Below are positions 32,511-45,193 of a DNA stretch of 64,000 nt, piece after piece (position 1 is the stretch's first letter; every line of letters begins with the position of its first letter). The translations under genes and the position numbers were made by a program. The notes below the pieces were generated by a model that did not search any database, had not been told where the DNA came from, and saw nothing but the letters and a program-made list of their open reading frames with translations. Location of the stretch: contig NC_053138.1 in the NCBI RefSeq assembly GCF_016808335.1, positions 59,860,951-59,924,950 on the forward strand, written 5' to 3'. The DNA comes from Panicum virgatum (Eukaryota; Streptophyta; Magnoliopsida; Poales; Poaceae).

Positions 32511-33483
32511 AGTGGTAGAGGTGTTAAATTTAGCTGACCATAGAATCTTTGTATTCTGAGGGTATTGTCTTGGTTGGTCAATCTGACATGAGGCTGGTAA
32601 GAACTTGGGTGTTTTATTTCCTCGTGTAAAGTTTGGTGGTGGTAAAGATTTGTGCGACACTAAGTGTTTAACTTGTGTGTAAAATCAGATGGTTTTTCCC
32701 TATTTATGAGAAGAAAAATCATCATCAATGAATCCTCCCCGTTGTACCTACTGTGACCGTCCATTTCCAAGTTCTTTGATGAAATCTGACTATTCTTCCT
32801 CTTTGTTTTGACTGAAGGCCGCACTTGCATGAACTGTCAGTGTCAATACATGAGAATTATGCCGTACAAGGCCTGAAAAACTAGTTAGTGATACATGCAT
32901 AGACTATAATATTTGAGTAAAAGGTCATTGACTTCAAATCATAACCTTATTTGACAGTACTCAACAGATGACTCTCGGTGAGTTCATGGAGGATAACCTT
33001 TTGATCTGAGTATGACTGAGATATTAGTTTAAATGAGCTTAATAGGTGTTTGTGTTTTTGCAAATTGAATAATTTTAGTTACTTTATCATGTTTAGATCT
33101 TGAAAGTTTAACTGGGAAATTCTTACCGTGTATAAATAATGCACCGCAGATATTGGCAAAATATTTGATAAACCCTGTATTTTTTCTTACAGTATCGCAT
33201 ACTCTGCTATCAAGTGGTGTACCAATGCATGAATTCCTTAGCAGCCCAAATATACGTATATGACTGTATTCTATAGTTTCATGCTATGGGTACATGTCAT
33301 ATCTATCACTCCTACAAAGAGTTCAGCACAAAGGAACACCTGGTCCAGTTGTAACTCAAGAACTCAGCACAATGCCTCAAGTGAAAGAAAAATTATACCC
33401 TGCATAGCAAAGTTCATATCCACTGGCAAAACTGTTTCGCTAACAGATGATTACGGTTAAAATCATATCTAACCACACTGTAA
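32511..33483. other. Intergenic, convergent 3' ends
   Basis: About 970 bp between the BTB stop (+) and the LpxK stop (-). It holds the two 3' untranslated regions and AT-rich spacer. No gene or element ends were recognised. Confidence 0.6.
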
Positions 33484-36295
33484 TCAACTTGGGGTCCAAT
33501 CCACCACATGTGGCTTTGCACGCCCAGTAATCATGATAATCTCCTTTACTTTCCTCATAAATTCATTTTCTCCTTGTTCCTTGTGAGGCATAATCTGCAA
33601 CGAAGAAGACAGCACCCAAACCTTTGCATCCAATGTTGTAAGGGCCTCTGGATCACGATCATAATCCTGCATGCCAAAACAAAGGATTGGTTAGTTGAAA
33701 GGACAATTGATGATCAAGCAAAATATTAGACAGTGGGGATCCACAAGGCACTACTACCTTCTCGGTAATTAAGATGATGGCATCTTTGCCATGCTGATCC
33801 ATGAGATTCCTCACGGTTTCTTGGATTATCTTGAGGTCCTATTGTAATTTGTTGGTAAAGTGACAAGAGAGAATCAACCATTACAACAGCCATCACTATT
33901 AAAATACACACGCACAGAAAGCTGTGACAATTTCTATTGCTTTAGCAGAGAACAGAAGTGAAGCGATGCATTATTGCAAGAAGCGTGTCATATATTTTGC
34001 AATCAAATAAGTAGGATAGGGCGCATATACATGCTGGACCATACATCAAAATGCATTTTAATTCAAGACCCATTCTGAATGCAGGCATCTTGATTTGTAT
34101 GTGTGGAATATTTTAGTCGATAATGCTGAGAAAAGGAAAAGAGAGAACTGTACTTACATGTGCATTGAAGAAATGGTGATCACTGAAATCGATCCTATCA
34201 ATTTTAAGTGGACCCATCTGCAGCAGCGATAATAGATATTGCAATTCAGCACTGGATGGAATGTACATGGATTTTATGCTTTTAATAAAATATTACAGAT
34301 TATAATTAGTACATTAAAGGATCAAATGCTTCTGATTGATAAAGGAAATAGATAAAAGTGTCATAAATAGTGCAGCAGTGGCGACATCAGGTTGGGCATC
34401 CCTGGTGCCCATGCACCAGGATAAACTTGTTTTCCCCCACTAACTGAGTTTATATTCATCACATAATCTTAGAAAATATATTAGTCCTTTGAGCAGCGCA
34501 CCACGATCAATTTAGCAGTGGCTTTGTCCCTGAGTGCGAGCTATAACAAATTTCTGATAAAGCTGGAAATTCACGCTTCAAGCCTTCAACCCTTGCTAAC
34601 AATAGCATGTTGTTACAGCTTACGACAGACAATATGTCAAGCCAAAATAAGGGGTTCTCTATGCAATTGAAAATGGCAAAAGCAAATCAAAGAAGTATAG
34701 TACCTCTCTGACTGTATGAATGAACGCATTGGGGCAGCCAATAGCAGAAACACATAGCACGATCTTATCATTCAAAACATTAAGAGGAATTTTCCCTAAT
34801 GGTTTCTTAACTTCAAAAATATGTGATGGAACCAATCTGCTATAGAACACTGAGCAAGTTGCTGCATTTTCCTCTATTGTAGACCTGATTGCTTTAAGTT
34901 GCACTTCAGAAGCCTGGTAAGTAGTAAGTGGTAATTCAGAGATCAATCCAAGTAATTATTCTTCAGGTAAATATATTACAATCTACATGTCTACAACACT
35001 CACCTCTTATAGTGATATTCATTGGCAGAGAAAAACAAAAGCTCGAAGGAAAGGTGATTGTTACAGTGCATCAGTTCATGTTCAAATAGGCAAGTCCATG
35101 AACATAATAATAGGCAAAAATGACGAAAGTTGGCTTCATTTAGATTCTCTTATCTCTGGAACTACTTTACCTTCACTAATTCTTCAAGGTAATCATTATT
35201 TATCATAAGGAAATCAAGTTTGCAAAGAGAGACAGAGTCCCTCAAATTTCTGGTAGAGGTCAACCACACTTCAACAGCATAGTTTTATGCATTTGTCATT
35301 TGGGTAACGTTACAAAAGTAGACAAAAACAAAACAAGGTAACTATAATCTCAGAGATTGAGAGGACAACACATACCAGATCAGCATTATGAATGACCACA
35401 ATATCAGCTCGACCAAGTGCACTCAAAGGTTCTCTCATGGGTCCTCGTGGAATGAAATGAGTGTTTCCCCACGGAGCCAACCCATTAACCATCACAATCT
35501 CAACATCTCTGAGCAAGCTCCAATGCTGCCTAAAAGAAATGGTTGTTTTGAAAGAGCGTGTAAGTAAATTACCATGACGATGCCTTCATCTACACTGTCA
35601 AACAGATGTATCTGAAAACAAAAGACCAATTGCATCACATATACATATACATATACATATACCTGCATACCGTCATCTAATATGGCTACTCCAATTTTAC
35701 CAGATTGCAGTTTGCTAGTTGACGAAGGCTTGCTCTCAGCACAGAAGGTTTTAGAATGATGGATGTAGCCATATTTTCGCAGCATGGAAAAAGCCACTGC
35801 TGCTCTATTTGCACCGACCCCAATCTTGGCTGAAGTATCAGAAAGGCGCCTCCGGAGCATCTTTGGCTCATCACCGCCTGCATAGCCCTGCGACACCAAA
35901 ATCCAAATGTTAGGATTGTTCATCAACACAGGCATCAAAAGCAATGTGTCCTAGTATTTGAAGAAAAAGGATGATGAGAAGGACAGGCGAGAGCAGGAAC
36001 TGACCCTCGTTAGCAGGAGCGGCGAGATGCCGAGGCGGTGGAAGCTGCGGGCCAAGAAGTCGACCATGGGCGTCTTGCCGCTCCCGCCCCAGGTGAGGTT
36101 GCCGACGCTGACGACGGGGACGGGCAGGGCGCGGCGCGGGCGGAGCCGCGAGAGGAGCAGGGTCAGGCGGAGGACGGCGGACGCGGCGGAGAGGAGGGGC
36201 ACGGTGAGGACGCGGTGGACGAAGGGGAGGTACCGGACGGCGGAGTCCGGGGTGGCGGCGAGGCGGGCGACGAGCTGTCTCGCCTTCTCCTCCAT
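33484..36295 (-). CDS. LPXK: Tetraacyldisaccharide 4'-kinase (plant LpxK homologue)
   Basis: Phosphorylates the 4' position of the tetraacyl-disaccharide lipid A precursor. Exons (minus): 36005-36295, 35663-35887, 35376-35525, 34704-34913, 34158-34217, 33758-33838 and 33484-33666. All introns are phase 0, and the product has 399 aa. The Walker A motif [14 protein letters not shown] is at 63-76. LDDGMQHW at 167-174 matches the DDGFQH signature, with F changed to M. Further motifs are [12 protein letters not shown] and SDHHFF. A hydrophobic N-terminal stretch (about 30-50) matches the membrane anchor of bacterial LpxK. In Arabidopsis the pathway products are reported from mitochondria, so organelle targeting is likely. 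GGGCCC and TGGGCC motifs lie just upstream. Nothing is broken. Confidence 0.93.
35636..35661. repeat. (CATATA)n microsatellite in LpxK intron 2
   Basis: Four tandem hexamers abut the donor of exon 2 (minus strand), so length change here could touch splicing. Confidence 0.8.
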
Positions 36296-36365
36296 CCCCG
36301 CCCCCGTTCAGCAGCGGCCCGGCGGCCGGAGAAGGGAGAGCTGGTTGTGCCGCCGCCAGGAAGGC

Positions 36366-36430
36366 AGGTTGGGCCTTTTCTTGCCTATGGGCTGGCATCC
36401 GGATGGGCCCTTCGTCAAAGGGCCCATAAC
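36366..36430 (-). promoter_or_regulatory. GGCCCA-cluster promoter of LpxK
   Basis: TGGGCC, TGGGCT, TGGGCC and GGGCCC fall within 65 bp, 70-135 bp upstream of the start codon. They resemble site II motifs bound by TCP factors. Occupancy is inferred. Confidence 0.5.
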
Positions 36431-38000
36431 CTACCTCAACTGAAAAATAGCCACCCTAAAAAAATGAAAAGGCGAAAAATATAGCCGTCAAAAAAATGAA
36501 CAGAAGTTTCTTTCCTCCAAAGTTTTTTTTTGAAAAGATTTTCTCTTCCTCCAAAGTAGATGTTTCTTTCAGTTGGAGTCAGAGCCTGAGACGTGATCTT
36601 TTCAGCTTTTCTTGAGCCTGGTCGTGCGAGTCTGAGTGCTGACTCAAAAGTAGGAGTATGTTCTTATGTGGGGCCATGATTTTGTCCATGGCTGCCTTGA
36701 TTTTGCATAGGATAATAGAGTTAAGAGTTGGAGGTTGTTGGGGTATGATTAGGACAAAGAAAGTTTGGCTGGGCACACATCATCTTTCAGATGCACATTA
36801 AAGAAATGGACTTTGTGTGGTGCCATTAGTGGAGGGGGGAAAATGGACATATATGCGCCTCAGAGATGACACAGGAAGCTACAAAAAGATGCCATCATTT
36901 TGTGATGACGGTATGGCTGCCATCTTTCACCAAACGACTTTGATTAGTGTCGATGACTGATGACTCCATGAGTATGTGTACATGCTGTGAATGGACATCT
37001 GGATTACTTTATTCTAGATCATGAGTTGGGCAATCTATTGCCAACGTGCTCTCAAAAAAAAAAAACTATTGCCAACGTGTTAACAGGTCGGAGAGCATGT
37101 AGTGCAATTGTTCATCTTAGTTTCACCTAGTTCAGTGTCACATCGCCCAACCAATCATAATCCTCCCACATGACATGATGGGTTTTGCTAAATTTTGCCG
37201 AATTTGTTGCGGCACGACGCGGTGCGCAAAAATATATACCTAACGTGCATGGGCAGAAGCAACTGTGGCGCCACCAAAGGAAGAAGAAGAAGAATCAACT
37301 GCTGGCCACATGGTGTGCCGTAGACCCAAGAGTTGTAGCTTGACTATGCATGATCGACCTACTACATCTTGTGAGGTCAAAACAAAATATTCATTTTGCA
37401 ACTTAGCTAACATGCCACAAGGATAGAAAAATTATAGGACATTAGCTTTGTCAATATGAATAATGCAAGTGTAGCAGTTCTAGTTTTTTTTTTCTTTTTG
37501 TGTAGTTGTGTAGACATGTTATCCTACTATTATGTGATTGAGTGCTCTCTTATTCAGCACAGGTAGGTACTGAACCAACTACCAAGCGAGGTACCAATGG
37601 TTTAGTTGGAGTGATCTACAGAGTACAAGCATGAAAGATGAAAAAAATATGCTCGAGTGATTTCTCAACTTGTACGTGTGACTAGACATTTTTTTATTTG
37701 CTCGAGTTTGCACATGCATTTTTTCTTGTTGTAAAAAAAATACTCGAAACATTGGAATGTGAAGTTGTTAATTGACCATCTAGATGATACGTGCCAAACC
37801 GACTCTCGAGATCCCAATTTTTTGAAAATTAGGTGAAGATGTAACCCCAAACCTTGCTCCATTTTTTGAAAATTCGGTGGAAAATAGCATGGCCTTTCAA
37901 GTTGAAATTCCAAGACCAGTAAACGTCCAGAAAGCGTTGACTAGTCAAGTCAGTGAGACTTCTCCATTCCAGTTGGGCAGTTACCGCGCGTCATCCCGGA
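36431..38000. other. Intergenic, no gene seen
   Basis: AT-rich spacer of about 1.6 kb. Short open frames on both strands carry no known domain. No clear element ends were found. Confidence 0.5.
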
Positions 38001-39264
38001 AGCCCGTTTCCATCTTCGCGCGACCTCGAACGCCCTCAAGGTGTTCGACGAAATGCGACGCCACGCCGCGCGGCGCGCCCCATGTGGCCGTGCGTCTCTC
38101 TCCTCGCCTCCTCCTCATCCTGCTGCTGCCTCGCGATCGCGCGCGCGAGGGAGGCGTCGCTGTGCCAGCGCGGGGAGGACGTCACGTCACGCCACGCCTC
38201 ACCCCCTCCTCGCCTAGCTTTTCTTGACCCGTCTGCTGCGTCTCCACTACTCCGCCTCCCGCCCTGCCGTCCATGTCACGCTTCGGCTCCTTCCTTTCGC
38301 TTCCGCCTCCTCCCTTGCCCCTTGTCCTCTTCCCGCCTCCTCCGGAATCTGGCAGCGCACCTACTTGTCGCCCGCCCCCTCGCTCGCTTTCCCGTCCCCG
38401 CTTTCTTTATCCTGCGGGCGGGGCGGGTGCTGTGGCGTTCTGTGGCCTTCTTGGATCAACGAAAAAAAGAGAGAGGAAAAAAAAAACGAGCTTTCTATCT
38501 GGCTGCGGCCGGCGGTTAGCCTGTCGCTTGCTGGCTCACTCAAGCGGTTCATCCGCGTCTTCTTGGTGTGTGGCCAAGCGCGATTGCGGAACTCGAGCCT
38601 CTCGTTTTGGGAGTTCCGGATCACTTCGAGGTGCGAAGCTTTGTTGAATTGTGACGATTTTGATGTAGGTGTTTCGATTGGGCTTAGTGGCCTTATACTG
38701 TTTAGTCGCAGGGGCTCGGGGGGAAAGGATGATCGCCAGTTATCTTTGCTGGTTTTGGTAGAATCGTGAGTCCCTTTGTTGACTGAATTCGTAGTTTATT
38801 TGGCAAAGAAGAATATAGTCGTCACAGGAAACTAATCAGTCAGTTGGATTGATATCCGTGTTTCTTCATTCTGTCTTGTGAGAGATCAATTTGATTTTCT
38901 CCCTTCAGCTTCAGCAGCGTTTTCCTCTAGTGTGCTAATTCGTTTCTGTTTTGATACAGGTCTGAATTGTTGAGAACAGACTGGGTTCGTTGATTTTCTT
39001 GGCAGTTTCACATTTAGACTAGGTATGGGACTAGGGATTTCCTGCTTTTACAGTCATGCTGTGCCTTTTGCTAATACAGAAAAGGTGCTAAAAAAACAGA
39101 ATAGGTGTTCACTGATGAATGAGAACCTTTTCATTTGTGGCTTGCCAGAAAACATATATTTTCATTTGTAATTGTAATTCAATGGTTTCTCTGAGTTCTT
39201 CTGAATTTGTTATATTCTTTGCTGCAGGATAGAGGAAATCTGATCATCACATAAGGTCAAGATC
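38001..39264 (+). promoter_or_regulatory. Promoter and untranslated exons of the DA1-type gene
   Basis: GC-rich promoter or leader at 38,000-38,760. A likely donor (ATC|GTGAGT) lies at about 38,766. A small untranslated exon runs about 38,961-39,020 (acceptor TGATACAG, donor TAG|GTATGG). A third acceptor (GCTGCAG) precedes the coding exon at about 39,229. Open frames in the GC-rich part overlap and are not credible. Confidence 0.5.
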
Positions 39265-42200
39265 ATGAGCTGGTTAAATAAAATTTTCAAGGGTTCAGTA
39301 AATAGAGTTTCAAGGGGTCACTATGACGGAGACTGGCATGAAGGCCATTCATCTGATTACAACAGAGTAAGCCTCTGTCCATGTGCTTTGCTGTTGAACA
39401 AAATGTGCCATGTGTATTCCTTTATCCTTTCTAGTTTCTACTGTAACTAGACATTTCTTGTTTATATAAACTATGCCTAAAGAAAAGTTTTAGCCTTATA
39501 CCTTTTAATGTGATTGTTCATGTTCTATAGAATGCACGATCCCAAGACAAAAGAATTGTTATTCAATGATGCTTGTCCTCATTACTGTAGGATACTTATG
39601 GTGACAGTGATAATGAAGATATAGATCGTGCTATTGCATTATCGCTAGCAGAGGAAAATCAAAATAAGGGAAAGGTGGCTATTGGTTAGTGCTGGCCTGA
39701 CTTTTCCGCATCCTCTTGCTTCTTTGTTTATTTTATCATTATTTGCCTATCTCACCTCCTATATAAAATTTATATCCTTGGGAACAATGACTTTTGAAAT
39801 GAAATCATAATACACCATTGCTGTTTTTAATGTAGATACTCACTATAATTTGGATGAAGACGAACAACTTGCACGAGCACTGCAGGAGAGCCTGAATGCC
39901 GAATCTCCTCCTCGACAGAATGTTCCTGTTGAGAACGTACCTCGTCGATGGAATGTTCCTATTGAGGATGTGCCTTCTCGACAGTATGTTCCAGCAAAGG
40001 AGCCACCTCCACATGTTTACCCAGCAAGTGGATTCAGGTGTCTATTCCTTCCTCTGGTTTGTTTGGTATTTTAGTTGTAAGAAGTCACACAAGTCTCTTC
40101 CTGTTACATTTTTCTATTAGAGAAATGGTATAAACATGTATGGTCATATTGTGCTAACTTCCATGTAGAATATAGGCAGTTGGATGATTGTGAAACGTGG
40201 AGAGAGAGAGAGAGAGCGGGGGGGGGGGGGGGGGGGGGGGGTCAACAGTGGATAACTCACGGAACAATTGCCTCTACACATATGCTAGCAGGGCATGCGT
40301 ATTAAAGTTATCATATGTGGCTGTAAATTTCGTGGTCCACTCCGTTTGTCTATTAGCATTCCCACACTGACTTGACCAGAAGTCCTGTTATTTGTGTAGG
40401 ACTTGTGCTGGATGCCATAACCCAATTGGCCATGGCCGTTTCCTTAGTTGTATGGGTTCAGTTTGGCATCCCGAGTGCTTCAGATGTTTTGCTTGCAACA
40501 AGCCCATATCCGAGTATGAGGTATATGAGAGTAGCATGTTTGTATATATTAGTGTTCTTCAATTAAACCAACTGATTGATGATAGTGCTTCTTTTGTGAA
40601 GTTTGCCATGCACGACGATCAGCCGTACCACAGATCCTGCTACAAAGAGTTTTTTCATCCAAAATGCGATGTTTGTGACAACTTTGTAAGTGTCCAAAAT
40701 TCATTTGTATGGATAAGCATGAAAATATTAGTCAGAATTATATTTTTGATCTGTCTATATAACTGTAGTTACGTTTTTTGATCTAACCGTAGTTACGTTT
40801 TCCTTCCCTAGATTCCAACGAATAGAGATGGCCTCATTGAGTACCGAGCACATCCTTTCTGGATGCAGAAGTACTGTCCTTCACATGAAGATGATGGCAC
40901 TCCTAGGTGCTGCAGTTGTGAAAGAATGGAGGTCAGTACAGGGTTTTATATCTGTCAATGAGAAAAGTTCGATTGGTCAGTTCCTGGGTGTTATCTGTTC
41001 ACTTTTCACTAACATTTGAAACATACCACTTATTTACTTGACATCAATAGATCACTATATGCCAGCATAAATATATGGAATTAGCTATATCACTTCATTC
41101 CTATGCTCTTCTTGTTGTCACATTCTTGGTTGTTACCATGCACTTCAGTGCTAGAGTCTTAGGAATACCAGCACAGTATGTGGTACCCCAGCCAACTTGT
41201 GGTTTTGGTTCATGTCACCAATGTGTTTTGTGGTGATAACTGATAATAGAGTTTAGATATGTTCGAGCAGCTTATAACCCAATTTTTCCAAACACAATAC
41301 CTCTCAGTAAAAATTTTTGCACCAATGATGACAAAAGTGTAAGCAGGGTACTATTCCTAAGCCCATGCGATCAACTTTTGTGCCTCAATTGGTTCTCAGT
41401 TCTTCAGCCACTATTCCTTTTCAACTAGTGGTCTATGTTGTTATATGTTCCTGATGATATTTCTACGACATTGCAAGTTACACTTTGTACCCATGTTCTT
41501 ATATGTTCCTTCCATCCTGAAATTCAGCCTAGAGAGATCAAGTATATAACATTAGATGACGGGAGGAAACTCTGCTTGGAATGCCTCAATTCTTCAATAA
41601 TGGATACTCCAGAATGTCAACACCTTTACATGGACATTCAGGAATTTTTTGAAGGTTTGAACATGAAAGTAGAACAGCAAATTCCATTACTTTTGGTTGA
41701 GAGACAGGCTCTGAATGAAGCATTAGAAGCTGAGAAAAATGTAAGTGATACGAAATAGTTATTTGGTGTGCACAACACTTCACATACTCCCAAACTTATG
41801 CCATTTTATTTTGCTCTGTTTAAGGGGCACCACCTACCCGAAACCAGAGGTCTATGTCTTTCTGAAGAGCAAATTGTCAGAACGGTGAGTTCTTTATATA
41901 TTGATGCACTCTGTTGCATGGGTAAACTTTTAAGATATGCATGTACTGAGTGATGCTATTCTTCCAGATCTTAAAAAGACCACAGATTGGGCCAGGAAAC
42001 AGAATCCTAGATATGATTACAGGACCATACAAGCTGTCTCGGCGGTGTGAAGTGACTGCGATCCTTATATTATATGGTCTACCAAGGTACATTGTTTTGC
42101 CTTTATTTTTCCTCATTTATCTTTTTATTCAGGCCATCCATCAAGCATACTTCCGCCAGTTCCATCGTGAACCTTTAATGGACTATGAACTCATGATGTT

Positions 42201-43357
42201 CTTATGTTTGAAGCATAGCTAGATAGGTCTTCTTACCTCTCATCAATATAATGGCTACACAGGTTACAAACTGGCTCCATTCTTGCCCACGAGATGATGC
42301 ATGCATATCTTCGTCTCAAAGGTAACTTGTTTATGCTAACATTTTTTTCTTGGACCTCACATGCATCGTCATCACTTTATGCACTTATTTTTCTTCGGCA
42401 AAATAGCCACTTTGGTCCTTCAACTTTGCTCCAAGGGTCAAATTGGTCCCTCAACTTTCAAAAAGACCAATTTGGTCCCTCAACTTTTGTTTTTAGGTCA
42501 AATTTGTCCCTATACTGATGTGATGCTCCATAATACCACGAGATAAATGTGAAAAGTCATTTTTACCCTTAGCTCCTTCTCATACTCAATTTTCATTATT
42601 GTACAGTTGTAATTAATCAATAATAGGTCACAATAGATCTATTATTCTGTCTGCTGGTTTGATGTCTCTCGTATGTGTTGAAATGCTATTTTGTATTAGT
42701 CTAGATCATATAAGAATATCTTGCACATGTTTGATTAACTTGTTGCACCACTGCTAAATATGCAAATTGTGAAGGAGAGAAAATAGCCAAGAGTAAAGAT
42801 GACTTTTTAGCATTAGTCTCATGGTATTAGGAGGCATTACATCAGTATAGGGACAAATTTGACCTAAAAACAAGAGTTGAGGGACCAAATTGGTTTTTTT
42901 GAAAGTTGAGGGACTAACTTGACCCTTGGAGCAAAGTTAAAGGATCAAAGTGGCTATTTTGCCTTTTTTCTTCCATAAAAAGGACAATTTCTACTCCTAT
43001 TGCTGACATGATTTTCTTTCTATAGGTTTCCGAAATCTTAGTATTGAGGTTGAAGAGGGCATCTGCCAAGTTCTGTCCCACCTGTGGCTAGAGTCAGAAA
43101 TCATAGCTGGTTCTAGTAGCAACGTCGCATCCAGCTCAACAGCAACGTCGTCATCGTCATCTTCAGCACCTACCTCCAAGAAGGGCGCGAAGACCGAATT
43201 CGAGAAGAAGCTCGGGGCATTCATCAAGAACCAGATTGAAACGGATTCTTCCGAAGCATATGGAGGTGGGTTCAGAGCTGGCTACCCGGCTGTCGAGCGC
43301 TATGGCTTGAGAAGGACCCTGGATCATATTAAGCTGACAGGGTCTTTCCCCTATTGA
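39265..43357 (+). CDS. DA1/DAR-type ubiquitin-activated LIM peptidase, intact copy
   Basis: Limits organ growth in plants by cleaving growth regulators after ubiquitin-dependent activation. Exons: 39265-39366, 39591-39684, 39836-40037, 40400-40520, 40602-40685, 40812-40931, 41528-41740, 41825-41884, 41968-42086, 42263-42321 and 43026-43357. All phases agree, giving 501 aa. Domains: UIM1 at about 42-58 ([16 protein letters not shown]), UIM2 at about 72-88 ([17 protein letters not shown]), a proline-rich spacer with [24 protein letters not shown] repeats, the LIM domain at about 135-200 (C135, C138, HPEC, CFAC), LIM-like zinc ligands to about 240, and the peptidase with H381-E382-M-M-H385 and the [16 protein letters not shown] helix. 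All parts needed for function are present. A second, truncated copy lies at 47342-51198. Confidence 0.95.
40201..40241 (+). repeat. (AG)8 followed by a run of 24 G
   Basis: Located in intron 3 of the DA1-type gene. The second copy lacks it. Runs of G this long are error-prone, so the exact length is unreliable. Confidence 0.85.
42397..42963. mobile_element. 567-bp Mutator-type MITE in intron 10 of the DA1-type gene
   Basis: The ends GGCAAAATAGCC and GGCTATTTTGCC are inverted and extend through CACTTTGGTCC and TCAACTTTGCTCCAAGGGTC. TTTTTCTTC flanks both sides (one extra T on the right), a 9-bp target duplication. The corresponding intron of the second copy has a single uninterrupted CTTTTCTTCC, so it serves as the empty site. 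The insertion therefore postdates the duplication. No coding capacity. Confidence 0.88.
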
Positions 43358-43925
43358 AGTAACTGTAACTGAAGCAAATAAGGCGCAAGCGCAATTCAAC
43401 CTGCGAGGGTGCTGCATATTCTGGAAGATTTGGTTTAAAATAGACATACATATACACACCACAGGAGAGAAATAGGCTGTGTAAATCAAGAGGAAAAAGA
43501 AGGATTCACTGGAGTAATATAAATTTGCAAATGTTTTTTTCCTGGGAGACAATACACGAGAGACTTCAGATAAAGAGTTTCTGCAGTTATTTCTAATCCT
43601 TAGTCGTCCCATTCTTATCAAATATCACATTTTCAGATTCAGGACATAGTGCAATTACCTAGTTATTAAAAAGTTCATATAAAGTAAATCTTATAGCTAG
43701 CTAGGACACCAACCAGTTTAATGGTGTTTCGTCGATTGACTTTGTCAGACGTTGCAAGCGTTCACGCATTGGCCGCTCGCACATCATCAGTGACAGCGGC
43801 AGCTGTTGCCTGTAACCACTGCGTAGGAGCCACTGAACACTCTTTCACTCCCTCCCGCCTCCACTGACCATTCCGCATTTTTCTTTCCCTTCCTCAACGC
43901 AGGCGCTCATGTATGAAACAATGAA

Positions 43926-44103
43926 GGGCCTGTTTGAGAGAGCTTTTACCAGCTTCAGTTTTATCTGTTTGGCGCAAATCGAGGCACTATAGCGTCGAGC
44001 CATTTTGTGAGCCGAGGTAAAAAATGAACAGGTGAAGCTAGTTTTTTTTGACTTCACTGGTGAGGCGGTGAAGCCGATTTGGGAGAGCCCTCCCAAACAG
44101 CCC
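43926..44103. mobile_element. MITE with GGGC-TGTTTG ends
   Basis: Inverted ends GGGCCTGTTTGAGAGAGC and GCCCTCCCAAACAGCCC. The interior holds facing AAGCT/AGCTTC words. No target duplication was recognised. The sequence before it, from 43,358, is the 3' flank of the DA1-type gene. Confidence 0.6.
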
Positions 44104-44185
44104 TGGAATCTCCTTCCATGTACAACGTATTGTGTGTGATTCATTAGTTGCCAATAGCTGTAGCTAGAATAGAGAGTGAACACTT

Positions 44186-44906
44186 GAGGAATTTTTTATT
44201 TTTTTAATACGATTGTTTACGGTAATTACGGAATACTTCAGATTTGATAATTTTCAAAAATAAGTCATGATCGTCTTTCCAGCAAACGAAATTGTCTGCT
44301 GAGCAGACGAAATTTGCTGGTTTCGTCTTCTAGAAGTACGAAAACAATTTTCGTCCAATCATTAGACGAAAATAATATTTTTGTAGACAAAAATAGATTC
44401 GTGTACTCAGTGGACGAAATCTCAATTTTCATCCGCCGAAAATAATCTTTAAATTTCGTCTACCCATCCGACAAAATTTAGTTTACTTTATTTTTTTTCA
44501 ATTTAGATCTTTTCTATGCTGTTTTGAACATTTGTCACCGTTGAGTTATTGTTTTTGCATACAATCTTCTCGACCTATAGGAGTACACAAAATTATCTAC
44601 ATTAGGTCGAGAAGTTTGTATACAAAAATAATAACTCAACAGTGATGAATGTTCAAAACAGCAAAAAAGATCTAATATAATATTCGTCTAATGGTTGGAC
44701 GAAATTTATTTTCGTCCATCTAGATGACGAAATTTCTATATTTCGTCGGTTTGGAAGACGAAATAGGCAAGTTTCGTCTGCTGGGTGGACGGAATTTAAA
44801 TTTCGTCCGTTGGGCAGACGATATAGGTCTAGTTTTGGAATTTCTCATGTTAGGAGTATTAATCCAAAATTACTGTAAAAATCGTATTAAAAAAATAAAA
44901 ATTCTC
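44186..44906. mobile_element. Foldback (long-palindrome) element
   Basis: The outer ends GAGGAATTTTTTATTTTTTT and AAAAAAATAAAAATTCTC are inverted. The centre is a long near-perfect palindrome: ATGCTGTTTTGAACATTTGT through TCTTCTCGACCTA (about 44,517-44,579) faces TAGGTCGAGAAG through TTCAAAACAGCAAAAAAG (about 44,604-44,670). The arms contain about ten repeats of GACGAAAT or its complement. The whole 720 bp could fold into one hairpin. No protein is encoded. Confidence 0.78.
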
Positions 44907-44959
44907 TAGATGGACACAGGTTCTGTGAGAAGTGAACTGGGACACACCTCTGCTTTTGA

Positions 44960-45193
44960 GGCTGTGTTTAGTTCGCGAAAAAGTTTGGGTTTTGGTACTG
45001 TAACATATTTCGTTGTTATTTAACAATTAATGTCCAATCATGAAATAATTAGGTTTAAAAGATTCATCTCGTATAAAACATTTATACTGTATAATTAGTT
45101 ATTTTTTTAATTATATTTAATGTTCCATGCATGCATCCGAAGATTCGATGTGATGGATACTGTATAATTTTTTTTTTGAAACTAAACAGGGCC
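44960..45193. mobile_element. Tourist-like MITE, TGA target duplication
   Basis: The ends GGCTGTGTTTAGTTCGCG and ACTAAACAGGGCC are inverted. TGA flanks both sides (44957-44959 and 45194-45196). Same family as the element at 16313-16549. Confidence 0.75.
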
